DNA of 64,000 nt from Micromonospora cremea (lineage in GTDB: Bacteria > Actinomycetota > Actinomycetes > Mycobacteriales > Micromonosporaceae), in assembly GCF_900143515.1 (NCBI RefSeq), contig NZ_FSQT01000001.1:248001-312000 (forward strand). The letters run 5' to 3'. Positions 63,371 through 64,000 of the stretch are shown here, in pieces. Position numbers and translations under genes: made by a program. The notes below the pieces were generated by a model that was given only the letters and a program-made list of their open reading frames with translations, made no database searches and was not told where the DNA came from. How positions within the stretch are numbered: the first letter of the stretch is position 1; the number at the start of each line of letters is the position of its first letter.

Positions 63371-64000
63371 ATGCCCGACGCGCCCGACCGCGAGTGTCAT
63401 TGCCTCCTCTGCGAGGGCGACGGCGCACCGCGGGTTCGGTGGCGGCGGGCAGAGAAGTCCTGGCCGGAGCGCGAGCGCCGCAATGCCCGGCTGGTTCGTG
63501 AGTACGGTTGGGGCGTCACCGGCGTTCTTGGCATGACCACGCCCGACTGGGCCTACTCGATCGGTCTGTGGCACAGCTACGGCAGCGTCGAGTTGTGCCT
63601 GCTCGGCATCCCGCAGCAGCGGGCCATGGAGATCGTCAACACGGTCGGCCGCCTGATCCGTGACGGGCGGCCGCTGACCCCCGGCCGCAGGCTGGCAGGC
63701 GTCATCGACGGGTACGAGCTCGCGCTCGCTCCGGTGCACAGCAGTTGGTACGGGCAACTGTTCGGCGCGGCCATCGATTACTATCAGCGTCCGCCGTTTC
63801 CGGTCGTGCAACTGCTGTGGCCGGACAGGGCCGGCCGCTACCCGGGTCACCCCGAGCTCGATGACGGCGCGCATGAGACCCAGCCGTCGCTGTGGCTGCC
63901 GATGGACGAGCACCCGCGCAGTATGTGGACCGAGCCGACGCCGCCATGGATGTACCCGAAACTTGATCCTTGCCAGGTCGTGTTCACGCTCAAGCGCATC
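63371..64000 (+). CDS. DUF4262-family protein, partial (runs off the window)
   Basis: The frame from ATG 63371 is open for 210 codons to the window end. 'ECHCLLCEGDG' near the start is a Cys-rich cluster, then 'VREYGWGVTGVLGMTTPDWA' with 'YSIGLWHSYGSVELCLLGIP', the DUF4262 signature, and 'GYELALAPVHSSWYGQLFGA'. Function unknown; the family is common in actinomycetes. No stop is seen within the window. Confidence 0.75.
   Translation, partial: MPDAPDRECHCLLCEGDGAPRVRWRRAEKSWPERERRNARLVREYGWGVTGVLGMTTPDWAYSIGLWHSYGSVELCLLGIPQQRAMEIVNTVGRLIRDGRPLTPGRRLAGVIDGYELALAPVHSSWYGQLFGAAIDYYQRPPFPVVQLLWPDRAGRYPGHPELDDGAHETQPSLWLPMDEHPRSMWTEPTPPWMYPKLDPCQVVFTLKRI

Overview
The window is high-GC DNA with GTG starts, Shine-Dalgarno sites, ATGA/GTGA gene overlaps, an F420-type luciferase-family oxidoreductase, a SARP regulator, SigE-family sigma factor and PadR/FAD-monooxygenase operon. 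All of this points to an actinomycete, and the gene content suggests the Micromonosporaceae (inference; no rRNA or marker gene is present). It is an accessory region: many genes are broken, and relics of at least four mobile-element types are interleaved with intact genes.

Layout. 0-14 kb: a small membrane protein, an Lnt relic, an IS5-family element with a frameshifted transposase, a sigma factor/membrane-protein pair, a 43-G homopolymer, a two-component system divergent from an orphan ABC-2-like permease with an extracytoplasmic sugar-binding-like domain, a frameshifted IS110-type transposase, a SUKH protein, a HAD hydrolase and a Tat-exported M28 peptidase. 14-25 kb: the 3' half of tRNA-Gly(CCC) beside a 5'-truncated tyrosine integrase, a four-gene PadR/monooxygenase operon, a broken transglycosylase, a CapA-like protein, a lipoprotein, an LtrA-family membrane protein, GntR and IS110 relics, and a SARP regulator. 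25.7-32.7 kb: an operon of two full-length HME-type RND pumps flanking a small lipoprotein. 32.7-34 kb: an IS256 relic and a 5'-truncated LLM oxidoreductase.

34.2-51.9 kb is the core of the window: a single-strand block that reads as the conjugation module of an integrative/conjugative element or plasmid. The operon VirB2-like pilin, VirB6/TrbL-like channel, PrgI-family protein, VirB4 ATPase, VirD4/TraG-like coupling ATPase is translationally coupled and ends at a strong hairpin. It is followed by a replication-relaxation protein, several unrecognised element proteins, a multi-winged-helix protein, a DUF932 gene interrupted by a complete group II intron (exon junctions resolved to the base), a pair of Cys/His-rich small proteins, and a membrane-anchored transglycosylase-NlpC/P60 cell-wall hydrolase. 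A repeated CTGTCAG/CTGACAG motif sits upstream of three transcription units of this block and is a candidate element-wide operator. Strong hairpins separate most units. No relaxase or replication initiator was recognised.

52.6-64 kb: a hypothetical gene, a second and intact IS5-family copy, VOC proteins (one frameshifted), a MOSC fragment, a hemerythrin/alpha-beta-hydrolase fusion lacking the expected nucleophile Ser, a serine-hydrolase relic, a membrane protein coupled to a 43-aa ORF, an MscS-like channel, a SUKH-LRR protein with a shifted C-terminus, and a DUF4262 protein running off the end. A family of palindromic intergenic repeats (GCACTGA...AGTGC) is scattered through the flanks.
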